Shown here in pieces: positions 6,305-13,968 of a stretch of DNA of 32,456 nucleotides (position 1 is its first letter; each line of letters starts with the position of its first letter). The DNA lies in NCBI GenBank assembly GCA_030065075.1, contig JASJDQ010000024.1, forward strand, positions 1 to 32,456. Direction: 5' to 3'. The stretch is from Paracoccaceae bacterium (lineage in GTDB: Bacteria > Pseudomonadota > Alphaproteobacteria > Rhodobacterales > Rhodobacteraceae). A model generated the notes under the pieces. The model did no database searches. It was not told where the DNA came from and saw only the letters and a program-made list of their open reading frames with translations. The position numbers were made by a program, and so were the translations under genes.

Positions 6305-8638
6305 ATGAACGTCCAGGACATCTTTGAAACCATGGACTATGGACCCGCGCCCGAGGATGCGGGCGAGGCGATGGCGTGGCTGGCTAGGCACAAGAGCTTT
6401 GGTCAGTTCATCAATGGAGCGTTCACCAAGCCCGGCAAGACGTTTGCATCAAAGAACCCGGCGACCGGCAAGGCGTTGGCCAAAGTGCCTCAGGCGACGG
6501 GACGAGATGTGAATGCCGCCGTGCGGGCGGCACGCGCCGCGCAGCCGGGTTGGGCGAAGAATGCGAAGGCGCGGGCGCGGGTGCTTTATGCGCTGGCGCG
6601 GTTGGTTCAGAAGCAGTCGCGTCTGTTCGCGGTTCTGGAGACGCTCGACAACGGCAAGCCCATTCGCGAGAGCCGGGACATCGATGTGCCCCTTGTTGCG
6701 CGACATTTCTATTATCACGCCGGGATGGCGCAGCTTATGGACAATGAGCTGCCGGGGCGCGAGGCGTTGGGCGTTTGCGGGCAGATCATTCCGTGGAACT
6801 TTCCGCTTCTGATGCTGGCATGGAAGATCGCGCCGGCACTCGCCATGGGCAACACGGTGGTGCTGAAACCGGCGGAGTATACCTCGCTGACGGCGCTCTT
6901 GTTTGCGGACCTCAGCCGCGAGGCAGGCGTGCCGCCGGGCGTGCTGAACATTGTGACCGGCGACGGCGCGGTCGGCGAGATGATCGTGGGTCACAAGGAT
7001 ATCGACAAGATCGCCTTTACCGGCTCGACCGAGGTGGGCCGGATCATCCGGCGCGCCACGGCGGGCACGGGCAAGAGCCTGACGTTGGAGCTTGGCGGCA
7101 AGTCCCCCTACATCGTGTTTGACGACGCTGATATCGACAGCGCAATTGAGGGGCTGGTCGATGCGATCTGGTTCAACCAAGGGCAGGTCTGCTGTGCCGG
7201 GTCGAGGCTGTTGCTGCAGGAGGGGATTGCCGAGGACTTCACACGGCGGCTGAAGGCACGGATGGACAAGCTGCGCATGGGCGACCCGCTGGATAAATGC
7301 ATCGACGTCGGTGCGGTGGTCGATCCGGTGCAATTGAAGACGATCAAGGGGCTGGTCGAAGGCGCGAACGGCGAGGTCTATCATGCGGCCGGCGAGGTAC
7401 CGGGCAAGGGGTGTTTCTATCCGCCGACGTTGATCTCGGGCCTCGCCGCGGCGGACCCGTTGATGCAGGAGGAAATTTTCGGACCGGTCCTGGTTTCGAC
7501 CACCTTCCGCACACCGGGAGAAGCCGCCGAGCTTGCGAACAACACCCGCTATGGGCTGGCCGCGACGGTCTGGACCGAGAACGTGAACCTGGCGCTCGAC
7601 ATCGCGCCCAAGCTGGCGGCGGGCGTCGTCTGGGTGAACGCCACGAACCTGTTCGATGCGGCAGCGGGGTTTGGTGGGGTTCGGGAAAGCGGCTTTGGTC
7701 GTGAAGGCGGATGGGAGGGGCTGAGGGCCTATACCAAGCCGGTCGACGTACGTCCTGCACTGAAACCGGTCGCTACGGTCAAGCCACCCAAGGCCGCGGA
7801 ATCCGATGGGATGGACCGGACCGCAAAGCTCTATGTCGGCGGCAAACAGGCGCGGCCCGATGGCGGGTATTCGCGCGCCGTCTGGTCGCCGAAGGGCGCG
7901 CTTCTTGGCCATGCGGGGCTTGCGAACCGCAAGGACCTGCGGAACGCGGTCGAGGCGATGAACGCTGTGGAGGGCTGGACCAAGACGACGGGGCATCTGC
8001 GCGCGCAGATTCTCTATTACATGGCCGAGAACCTGTCGGCGCGGGCGGGTGAATTCGCGGCACGGTTGAATGACATGACCGGTCAGAAGACCGGTGCGAA
8101 GGAAGTGGAGCAATCCATCGACCGACTGTTCACATGGGCCGCTTGGGCGGACAAATACGACGGAAGCGCAAAGGGCGTACCGATCCGCGGCATCGCGCTG
8201 GCCATGCATGAACCTGTCGGCAAAATCGTGGCGTTCGCTCCGGACGAGGCACCTTTGCTGGGCTTGGTGTCGGTCATCGGTCCGGCCATGGCGATGGGGA
8301 ACCGAGTCACGGCCATTGCATCAGAACCCTTTCCGCTGGCGGCCACCGATTTCTATCAGGTGCTGGACACCTCGGATGTGCCGGGCGGTGTCGTCAACAT
8401 CCTGACGGGCGACCATGGTGAGCTTGCCGCCCATGCGGCTGGTCATCTGGATGTCGATGCGGTTTGGAGCTTTTCGTCGAGCGACCTGTCAAAGACGATC
8501 GAGCTTGAGGCGGCGGGAAATTTGAAGCGCACCTGGGTCAACAACCGGACAAGCCACGATTGGCAGGATGCGCAAACGGAGGCCTTCCTGGAGGCCAGCA
8601 CCGAGGTAAAGACCATTTGGGTGCCTTACGGCGAGTGA
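6305..8638 (+). CDS. Aldehyde dehydrogenase, tandem two-domain form
   Basis: A 777-residue protein, far longer than the usual ~480-500 of the family. Residues ~25-490 are a complete NAD(P)-dependent aldehyde dehydrogenase: 'IIPWNFPLLM', 'FTGSTEVG', the general base Glu262 in LELGGKSP, and the nucleophile Cys296 in NQGQVCCAG. The 34-residue spacing equals that of classical enzymes. After a linker (~490-510), residues ~510-777 resemble the NAD-binding half of a second copy ('EPVGKIVAFAPDEAPLL', 'GPAMAMGNRV', 'DVPGGVVNILTGD'). This half lacks a recognisable catalytic Cys segment and is likely structural. It lies 2 bp behind deoC, which suggests that acetaldehyde from deoxyribose phosphate is a substrate. 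The 3' end overlaps the convergent gene by 13 bp. Confidence 0.93.
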   Translation: MNVQDIFETMDYGPAPEDAGEAMAWLARHKSFGQFINGAFTKPGKTFASKNPATGKALAKVPQATGRDVNAAVRAARAAQPGWAKNAKARARVLYALARLVQKQSRLFAVLETLDNGKPIRESRDIDVPLVARHFYYHAGMAQLMDNELPGREALGVCGQIIPWNFPLLMLAWKIAPALAMGNTVVLKPAEYTSLTALLFADLSREAGVPPGVLNIVTGDGAVGEMIVGHKDIDKIAFTGSTEVGRIIRRATAGTGKSLTLELGGKSPYIVFDDADIDSAIEGLVDAIWFNQGQVCCAGSRLLLQEGIAEDFTRRLKARMDKLRMGDPLDKCIDVGAVVDPVQLKTIKGLVEGANGEVYHAAGEVPGKGCFYPPTLISGLAAADPLMQEEIFGPVLVSTTFRTPGEAAELANNTRYGLAATVWTENVNLALDIAPKLAAGVVWVNATNLFDAAAGFGGVRESGFGREGGWEGLRAYTKPVDVRPALKPVATVKPPKAAESDGMDRTAKLYVGGKQARPDGGYSRAVWSPKGALLGHAGLANRKDLRNAVEAMNAVEGWTKTTGHLRAQILYYMAENLSARAGEFAARLNDMTGQKTGAKEVEQSIDRLFTWAAWADKYDGSAKGVPIRGIALAMHEPVGKIVAFAPDEAPLLGLVSVIGPAMAMGNRVTAIASEPFPLAATDFYQVLDTSDVPGGVVNILTGDHGELAAHAAGHLDVDAVWSFSSSDLSKTIELEAAGNLKRTWVNNRTSHDWQDAQTEAFLEASTEVKTIWVPYGE

Positions 8639-9093
8639 AGCTCTTCTTCGCGTGAGAACCAGCCCTTCGCCGTGTCCCACCAGCCGCTTGCTGTCTCTTT
8701 CGTCGCCTCGACAGAGGCGCTGGCCGCGCCGCCGACCTTCTCTGCCAAGGTTGGCTCGGCCGCTTCGAGCCGCATATCGGCGGTGGCGACCCATCCCAGC
8801 GCGATGGTCACGCTGGCAATGATCGCAATTCCAAGGCCCAAGCGGGCGACGACGTGCCAACGGCCCCAGATGTGCGTTGTTATGTGGGCGGTCAAAGGCC
8901 CGGTCTGATCCTGGCCCGAGATCCAGTTTTTCAGGACGAACAAGAGGCTTGGCAGCACGAGGAGCAAGGCGCCGTAAATCGGGTTCCACAGGAATGCACC
9001 GGCGGCGGCGCTGTAGTACGCAGCCCAGCCAATGGCGCGCATCTGCAAACCGGTGGGCAGAGCTGACCAGAAACCATTTTCCATCTGGTCCAT
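8626..9093 (-). CDS. Small membrane protein of unknown function
   Basis: A 155-residue protein whose family I do not recognise. It shows a hydrophobic segment at ~22-55 (GWAAYYSAAAGAFLWNPIYG, then a Leu-rich run) and a second at ~85-105 (LGLGIAIIASVTIALGW), so two or three membrane helices are likely. The C-terminal ~45 residues are soluble and Ala/Glu/Lys-rich, ending in an aromatic GWWDTAKGWFSREE segment that could be an amphipathic helix. It follows hsp20 on the same strand but is separated from it by a terminator. Its 3' end overlaps the convergent aldehyde dehydrogenase gene. Protein-like composition and coherent hydrophobic segments support a real gene. Confidence 0.7.
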   Translation of the reverse strand: MDQMENGFWSALPTGLQMRAIGWAAYYSAAAGAFLWNPIYGALLLVLPSLLFVLKNWISGQDQTGPLTAHITTHIWGRWHVVARLGLGIAIIASVTIALGWVATADMRLEAAEPTLAEKVGGAASASVEATKETASGWWDTAKGWFSREEELHSP

Positions 9094-9096
9094 GTT

Positions 9097-9130
9097 AAAA
9101 CGCCCCCCTCCGGTCTGCCAGAGAGGGGCG
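9097..9130 (-). terminator. Intrinsic terminator of hsp20
   Basis: On the minus strand CGCCCCTCTC and GAGGGGGGCG form a stem of 9 pairs out of 10 around a 10-base loop (9101-9130). It is followed by TTTT and then AAC. It lies 23 bp after the hsp20 stop codon and ends just before the next leftward gene. Confidence 0.7.
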
Positions 9131-9152
9131 CGAACGAATTGTCCAAGTGGAG

Positions 9153-9611
9153 TTACTTGGCCTCAACGGCTTTCGCTTCGACGGTATCACCGTTGGTGAT
9201 TTCGATCCGGCGCGGTTTCAGTGCCTCGGGCACCTCGCGCACAAGATCGATGTTCAGCATGCCGTTCACATGGCTGGCGCCTGCGACGCGCACGTGATCG
9301 GCAAGCGTGAACCGGCGTTCAAACGCACGGTTGGCGATGCCGCGGTGCAGATAGGTGCGATCTTCGTCTTCGTCGGCTTTCTTTGCCGAGACGATCAGTG
9401 CGTCTTCGCGGACTTCCACGTTCAGATCGCTTTCGGCAAATCCGGCAACAGCGATCGAAATGCGCCACGCATCTTCTGCCGTTTTTTCAATGTTGTAAGG
9501 GGGGTAAGACGGGTTCTGGGCCGTGTCGGCCAAAATCCGGTCCATCATGTCGGCAACCTGATCGAAACCAACGGTTGCACGATAAAGTGGTGCAAGATCA
9601 AACCTACGCAT
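9153..9611 (-). CDS. Hsp20-family small heat shock protein (IbpA-like)
   Basis: A 152-residue alpha-crystallin-domain chaperone that binds unfolding proteins in the cytoplasm and holds them for refolding. The start (FDLAPLYRATVGFDQVADM) and 'YPPYNIEKT' match the bacterial class A IbpA group. The crystallin domain spans ~35-125, with 'YLHRGIANRAFERRFTLAD' as the characteristic core and 'GMLNIDLVREVPEALKPRRIEI' as the family end, with an I-x-I-like anchor. An AAAGGAGG ribosome site lies 9 bases before ATG. The leader has a heat-shock-type promoter match (9705-9736) and two hairpins, one enclosing the ribosome site, so regulation by RpoH and by RNA folding is likely. A terminator follows at 9097-9130. 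Confidence 0.96.
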   Translation of the reverse strand: MRRFDLAPLYRATVGFDQVADMMDRILADTAQNPSYPPYNIEKTAEDAWRISIAVAGFAESDLNVEVREDALIVSAKKADEDEDRTYLHRGIANRAFERRFTLADHVRVAGASHVNGMLNIDLVREVPEALKPRRIEITNGDTVEAKAVEAK

Positions 9612-9613
9612 TA

Positions 9614-9637
9614 GGTCATCCTCCTTTGAGCGATACC
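9614..9637 (-). promoter_or_regulatory. Hairpin enclosing the hsp20 Shine-Dalgarno site (candidate RNA thermometer)
   Basis: In the mRNA, GGUAUCGCUC can pair with GAGGAUGACC around an AAAG loop. This gives nine pairs broken by one single-base bulge on each arm. The ribosome site AAAGGAGG lies in the loop and upper stem, and the start codon comes two bases after the hairpin. Such weak bulged hairpins around the ribosome site are the hallmark of ROSE and similar thermometers on small heat shock genes. Function is inferred; the pairing is read directly. Confidence 0.45.
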
Positions 9638-9675
9638 AAGACGCCTTCCCATTCGGGCAAGGCAGATTTTCAGGC

Positions 9676-9700
9676 GTCAGACCCGTGCTCGGCGTCTGAC
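9676..9700 (-). promoter_or_regulatory. GC-rich hairpin at the expected 5' end of hsp20 mRNA
   Basis: GTCAGAC-G-CCG-AGCA-CGG-GTCTGAC forms ten pairs with one bulged G and a 4-base loop. It begins close to where transcription from the 9705-9736 promoter would start, so it may shield the 5' end of the mRNA. It could instead be the terminator of the upstream protease gene, but no T-run follows. Confidence 0.4.
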
Positions 9701-9704
9701 CAGC

Positions 9705-9736
9705 CTTAGGTAGGAACGGGAAAACCCCTGTTCAAG
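9705..9736 (-). promoter_or_regulatory. RpoH (heat-shock sigma factor) type promoter of hsp20
   Basis: On the minus strand, CTTG (9736-9733) is followed after exactly 18 bases by CCTACCTAAG (9714-9705). The published alphaproteobacterial heat-shock consensus is CTTG-N17/18-CYTATNTNNG, so only one fixed position differs. The site overlaps the stop of the upstream protease gene and would give a leader of roughly 85-90 bases. Confidence 0.55.
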
Positions 9737-10385
9737 GCTTTTCGAGTGCGTCGAGCAAAGGAGGCAGCCGGAGGTAAACGTCCGAGGCATTCGCGATAGG
9801 TTGGGTCAAAAGTGTCGACCTGCTGCTGATGATGGCAACCAGCACACGTTCGCCATCGACCAGACGGAAAAGCGGAGAGCCGCTTTCGCCGCCGCGAACC
9901 TCGCACCCAAGGGTGACGAGGCCGCTTTGGTTCGTGATGACCGGGCAGCTGCGCTGCCTTGGGCGGGAGCGCCCGTCGTTGCGCCAGCTGACCAGGAAGA
10001 GGTCTTCGCCCACGACTGCCTCGGTCCCGAAGTCAAAGGGTGATGCGCGATCGCTGTCGATGGGTTCGGCAAGTTTGCCGACGGCTAGATCGAAGCGAAG
10101 ACGCCAGACGACACGGTCATGCGTCGGCTCGTAAAGTGGATACCTTATGAAGCGTGTCACGCTGACGGGGTCTGACGGCACACCGCTTCCAAGGCGAAAA
10201 ACGTGGCGGTCGCTTGGGCCATCCGCGACGCAATGCGCGGCGGTCATGATGACATCCGGCCGGATCAGGACTGCAGTGCAGGTGCCGCTGGTGCTTTGAT
10301 CTTCAATGCGACCGACACCGGCAACGCCCGCGGCAGACGCATGTGTCGCACAGGTGATCAGCGCGAGTAGGATGAACCGAAACAT
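9732..10385 (-). CDS. Exported trypsin-like serine protease (small)
   Basis: A 217-residue chymotrypsin-fold serine protease. An N-terminal signal peptide (FRFILLALITCATHASA, cleavage about residue 18-19) points to export to the periplasm or outside. The catalytic triad is visible: His51 in TAAHC, Asp99 in RFDLAVG and Ser168 in GGESGSPLF. Cys36 and Cys52, and Cys147 and Cys161, probably form the conserved disulphides. The substrate is unknown. It follows a second protease gene of the same family (10422-11237) on the same strand after a 36-bp gap, so they may share a transcript. The hsp20 promoter overlaps its stop codon. Confidence 0.92.
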   Translation of the reverse strand: MFRFILLALITCATHASAAGVAGVGRIEDQSTSGTCTAVLIRPDVIMTAAHCVADGPSDRHVFRLGSGVPSDPVSVTRFIRYPLYEPTHDRVVWRLRFDLAVGKLAEPIDSDRASPFDFGTEAVVGEDLFLVSWRNDGRSRPRQRSCPVITNQSGLVTLGCEVRGGESGSPLFRLVDGERVLVAIISSRSTLLTQPIANASDVYLRLPPLLDALEKP

Positions 10386-10421
10386 GCCGCCAAGATGCAG
10401 CAGAGCCCGCTTTCGTCAAGT

Positions 10422-11237
10422 TCAGGGGCGCACGAACTTGGCGCCATCACGGCCTGACAATTGGCGTGTCTGGTTGGGCCGGATGATATTGACCCCGGGC
10501 GACGGGGCCGGACCGAGATCGCTGTTCAAGAGAACCATCAATTCAGACAACGGCTTTTCAAGGTTGGTTCCAAGCGCCACCTTGCGGCCCCGCACCTCTG
10601 CTTTGGCGGAGACGACAGAGACGATGCGCGGCTGGCCATCGACTTCGGTGAAGATGGGGGCGCCGGAAGAGCCGAAATCGACGTCGCATGACAAGACCAG
10701 GGCACCGCGCTGCCGGGCCAGGACATGGCAGGACCTTTCCAGCGATGGTGTGTCTGCCCGATCGTGGGCATAGGACACGACCCCCACCTGCTGGCCTTTA
10801 CGGGGCCGTCCTGCTGTCTGGAACGGATCGACGTTTGACAGGCGGATATCACTGGCCAGTTGGAAAAGGGCCAGATCGTTCGCAACCGTCGCGTTTCCCT
10901 GCCGACCGCTGAAGACATAGTCGGGGTGTGTCACGATTCGGGTGACGCGGCGGGAGGCCGTGGCATGACCGTTTCGGAAACCTGCGTGAAAGACGACGTC
11001 CGAGGGATTCACCAGGGCACCGCTCGTGGCGCTGTAGGCACAATGTGCGGCTGTCAGAACGATGCGGGGCGCAATCAGTGCGCCCGTGCACATGCCACCC
11101 CATCCGATGTTCAGCCTGCCAACAGCTTCCCACCCGTTTGCGTCGTAGGCTGTGCGCAGCTTGGTAAGCTCGCTGTCTTGAGCGTTTGCTGAGAGTGAGA
11201 AAACGGCCGCACTGATGGCGGCAAACAAAACACGCAT
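10422..11237 (-). CDS. Exported trypsin-like serine protease (large)
   Basis: A 271-residue trypsin-like protease with a signal peptide (MRVLFAAISAAVFSLSANA, cleavage about residue 19-20). The triad residues are His65 (TAAHC), Asp121 (NDLALFQL) and Ser191 (FGSSGAPIF). The C-terminal ~50 residues after the catalytic core are an extension ending in 'RDGAKFVRP'. It is upstream of, and paralogous to, the shorter protease 9732-10385, sharing the overall plan GxCTGxLIxP...TAAHC. The ATG follows GGAAAGGAACGGC, which holds the ribosome site. Target proteins cannot be inferred. Confidence 0.92.
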   Translation of the reverse strand: MRVLFAAISAAVFSLSANAQDSELTKLRTAYDANGWEAVGRLNIGWGGMCTGALIAPRIVLTAAHCAYSATSGALVNPSDVVFHAGFRNGHATASRRVTRIVTHPDYVFSGRQGNATVANDLALFQLASDIRLSNVDPFQTAGRPRKGQQVGVVSYAHDRADTPSLERSCHVLARQRGALVLSCDVDFGSSGAPIFTEVDGQPRIVSVVSAKAEVRGRKVALGTNLEKPLSELMVLLNSDLGPAPSPGVNIIRPNQTRQLSGRDGAKFVRP

Positions 11238-11415
11238 GCCGTTCCTTTCCCGATCTGCTTCGGGAGTTACTTCAACCTTAGGGCAACATTATGTCGCAGG
11301 ACGACTTTCCGCCAAGTGGTGGAGTGAATTTCGCGTGCAAGAATTCATCGTTAAAGCGATGGTGATGATCCTGCCAAGAGGGGCGGATTGTCCGCAATCT
11401 CGCAACAATCAGCCG

Positions 11416-12687
11416 TCAGCGCAAAGCCAGTGGACGAGGGCCACCGGTGGCCCAATCCAGAAGCTCGACGGTGTGGACAACCGGAACATCGGTTCCTGAT
11501 CCGATCTGCATCATGCACCCGATGTTGCCGGCCGCGATCACGTCTGGCGCCTTGTCCTCCAAGGTCTTTACCTTTCGGGATTTGAGCTCAGACGAGATCT
11601 CGGGCTGCATCAGGTTGTAGGTACCGGCAGACCCGCAGCAGAGATGCGAGTCCTTGGGCTCCACCACCTCGAACCCCGCTGACTTCAAGAGTGTCTTCGG
11701 CGCGGCTTTGATCTGTTGCCCGTGCTGCAAGGAACACGCGGCGTGATAGGCGATCCGCAGCTTTTCGGGCGCTTCTGCTTTCGGTTCGAGCTTTGCCAGC
11801 AGTTCGGTGATGTCCATCGCCTTGGCACTGATCGCGGCAGCGTCTTCTGCCATGGGCGCATTACGGAACATGTGGCCGTAATCCTTGACGGTCGTGCCGC
11901 AACCACTGGTGTTGATGACGATGGCATCGACGTCCGCCGCCGTCCACGCCTGGATGTTGGCCGAGGCGAAGTGATGGCTTTCCTCTTCGCGCCCCATGTG
12001 GTGAACCAGCGCGCCGCAGCACCCTGCCCCATCGGCGACGACGACCTCGCAGCCAAGACGCGTCAGAAGTCGGATCGTTGCGTCGTTGATATCGGTGTTA
12101 AGCGCCTTCTGCGCGCAACCGGTCATCAGGGCGACGCGCATCTTCTTTTCACTGGCCGGCGTGAAGGTCTGCGGGTCATCGTTGCGGCTGACCGGTGGAA
12201 TGGTCTTTGGCGCCATGTCCAGCATGGCGCGCAAACGGGCGTCCGGCACCAACGCCCTGAACGGTCGGGCGATCTTGGCGCCAAGGAGCGCCAGGCGGAA
12301 CCGACCGGGATAGGGAAGGATGCGCGCCAGCGTATTGCGTAGGATACGCTCGAAGAGAGGGCGCTTGTAGGTCGCCTCGATATGCGCGCGGGCATGATCG
12401 ACGAGGTGCATGTAATGCACGCCGGAGGGACACGTCGTCATGCAGGCGAGGCACGAAAGGCAGCGGTCGATATGCTTGACCGTTTTCGCATCCGCCGGAC
12501 GGTCGTTTTCCAGCATGTCCTTGATCAGGTAGATGCGGCCGCGCGGGCTGTCGAGTTCGTCGCCCAGCACCTGATAGGTCGGGCAGGTCGCGGTGCAGAA
12601 ACCACAGTGAACGCAGGAACGCAGGATTTCGTTCGAGCGTTGAAGTGCGGGGATCTTAAGTTGGTCTTCCGTGAAATTCGTTTGCAT
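11416..12687 (-). CDS. glcF: Glycolate oxidase iron-sulfur subunit
   Basis: A 423-residue subunit of the GlcDEF glycolate oxidase, which oxidises glycolate to glyoxylate and passes electrons to the quinone pool. Two 4Fe-4S binding motifs are clear: CVHCGFCTATCP near residues 25-36 and CLSCLACMTTCP near 73-84. The C-terminal half has the two cysteine-rich CCG-type motifs, 'GAGCCGALVHH' and 'HLCCGSAGTYN'. The frame is open further upstream, but the ATG at 12687 fits best: the protein then begins MQTNFTEDQL and overlaps the glcE stop codon by a single base (TGATG), which implies translational coupling. It is the last gene of the operon; downstream, only a weak 5-bp stem (11383-11395) could act as terminator. 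Confidence 0.96.
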   Translation of the reverse strand: MQTNFTEDQLKIPALQRSNEILRSCVHCGFCTATCPTYQVLGDELDSPRGRIYLIKDMLENDRPADAKTVKHIDRCLSCLACMTTCPSGVHYMHLVDHARAHIEATYKRPLFERILRNTLARILPYPGRFRLALLGAKIARPFRALVPDARLRAMLDMAPKTIPPVSRNDDPQTFTPASEKKMRVALMTGCAQKALNTDINDATIRLLTRLGCEVVVADGAGCCGALVHHMGREEESHHFASANIQAWTAADVDAIVINTSGCGTTVKDYGHMFRNAPMAEDAAAISAKAMDITELLAKLEPKAEAPEKLRIAYHAACSLQHGQQIKAAPKTLLKSAGFEVVEPKDSHLCCGSAGTYNLMQPEISSELKSRKVKTLEDKAPDVIAAGNIGCMMQIGSGTDVPVVHTVELLDWATGGPRPLALR

Positions 12688-13886
12688 CAGCGCATGAGCC
12701 CCGGATTGAAAAGACCCTTGGGGTCGAACTTGCGCCGCAGGTCGACGGCCATTCTGGCAAGCTCGGTTCTTTCGGGTTGGAAAACGCACGCGCTTGCTGT
12801 CACGCGCGGGCTTGCCTTGACGATCGTGCTGTGACCGCCTTCGAACGCCAGTTCTTCGCGGACGAGGCCGACGATCATGGAAGCTCCTTCGTCCGGATCG
12901 CCCGCGCGGTCGTCTTCGAGGGTGTCAGAGGCGGTTTTCAAAACGTCCGTTGTCACAGAGGTCCAGACGCGGCCACCGCCCCAGTCGAGGTAGTCGTCTG
13001 TTGCAAACACGCGGCGATCTAGGGCATTTGCGATCCGGCTGGAGGAAATTGCGCTGCGCATCACCAAAGCGTTCGCGGTTAAGAACCTGAGATGGCGGAT
13101 ATCGTCCCAGATCGCTTTCGATCGGTCGGCTGTTTCAACGGACATCTCTGACGTGAATTCCGACAACGCGTCGTTCAGCTTGTCGATCCGGTATGTGACC
13201 GAGGCTTCGGGGCCTTCGATCCGGATATGCGCCTGTGGATTCTGATTGGCGTTGCACGGCCCATAAAACGCGCCCGTCACATCATAAGGCGTGGTGAGCG
13301 CCGCCGACATTGCGGCGACGGCGCGGTCGGGCGGAAGCTGCGAGAGTGTCAGGGTGGCTTCTGTTTCGGGCCTTGGAAGGACTTTCAGGCAGACCTCGGT
13401 CAGGACGCCAAGCGTTCCATGGGCCCCGCACATGAGACGTGCCAGATCGTAGCCGGTGACGTTCTTCATGACGCGGCCACCGCTTTTGATGATTTCGCCG
13501 GTGCCGTCGACAAAGCGCGCGCCAAGAAGGAAGTCGCGGCAGGCTCCGGCCTGTACGCGGCGGGCGCCAGAAGCGTTCGTCGCGACCACGCCGCCGATCG
13601 TCGGTGCGCCGTCGGTGTCCAGAACGCTGCGATAGTCAGGAGGCTCGAAGGCGAGCATCTGGTTCTCGGCGGCAAGTGCGGCTTCGATTTCGGCAAGCGG
13701 CGTGCCGGATTTGGCGACGATCGTGAGCGCGCCCGGTTCGTAGAGCGTGATGCCGCTGAGCCCTTGGGTGGAAAGCGGCGCGCCTTGAAGCGGCAGGCCC
13801 CGCGTGCCGCCGCCGGTTATGGCGAAGGGCTCGGTTGCCGCGGCAAGGACTTCGGCCAGGTCTTCTTCGGTGGCGGGCTTTAGCAT
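12687..13886 (-). CDS. glcE: Glycolate oxidase FAD-binding subunit
   Basis: A 399-residue FAD-linked oxidase-type protein, the second subunit of glycolate oxidase. The PP-loop region of the FAD-binding domain is seen as 'FAITGGGTRGLPLQ' at ~22-35. It is followed by 'APTIGGVVATNASGARR' and 'GGRVMKNVTGYDLARLMCGAHGTLGVLTEVCLKVLPRPE', typical of GlcD/GlcE. The end 'FDPKGLFNPGLM' is also a family ending. It lies between glcD (82-bp gap) and glcF (1-base overlap). At ~400 residues it is somewhat longer than E. coli GlcE. GlcE is needed for activity of the complex, although GlcD carries the main catalytic flavin site. Confidence 0.95.
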   Translation of the reverse strand: MLKPATEEDLAEVLAAATEPFAITGGGTRGLPLQGAPLSTQGLSGITLYEPGALTIVAKSGTPLAEIEAALAAENQMLAFEPPDYRSVLDTDGAPTIGGVVATNASGARRVQAGACRDFLLGARFVDGTGEIIKSGGRVMKNVTGYDLARLMCGAHGTLGVLTEVCLKVLPRPETEATLTLSQLPPDRAVAAMSAALTTPYDVTGAFYGPCNANQNPQAHIRIEGPEASVTYRIDKLNDALSEFTSEMSVETADRSKAIWDDIRHLRFLTANALVMRSAISSSRIANALDRRVFATDDYLDWGGGRVWTSVTTDVLKTASDTLEDDRAGDPDEGASMIVGLVREELAFEGGHSTIVKASPRVTASACVFQPERTELARMAVDLRRKFDPKGLFNPGLMR

Positions 13887-13968
13887 GAGCGGTCTGAAGC
13901 GAGGGGCCAGCCACTCGCGCTCCCCGGGATATTGGTCCCAAGAAGAAGGACGATTTTATTCAAATTGT

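Noticed and set aside
6449-8209. Open frame of 586 codons opposite the aldehyde dehydrogenase
   Set aside because: Arg/His-rich composition and full overlap with a clear enzyme; a shadow frame.
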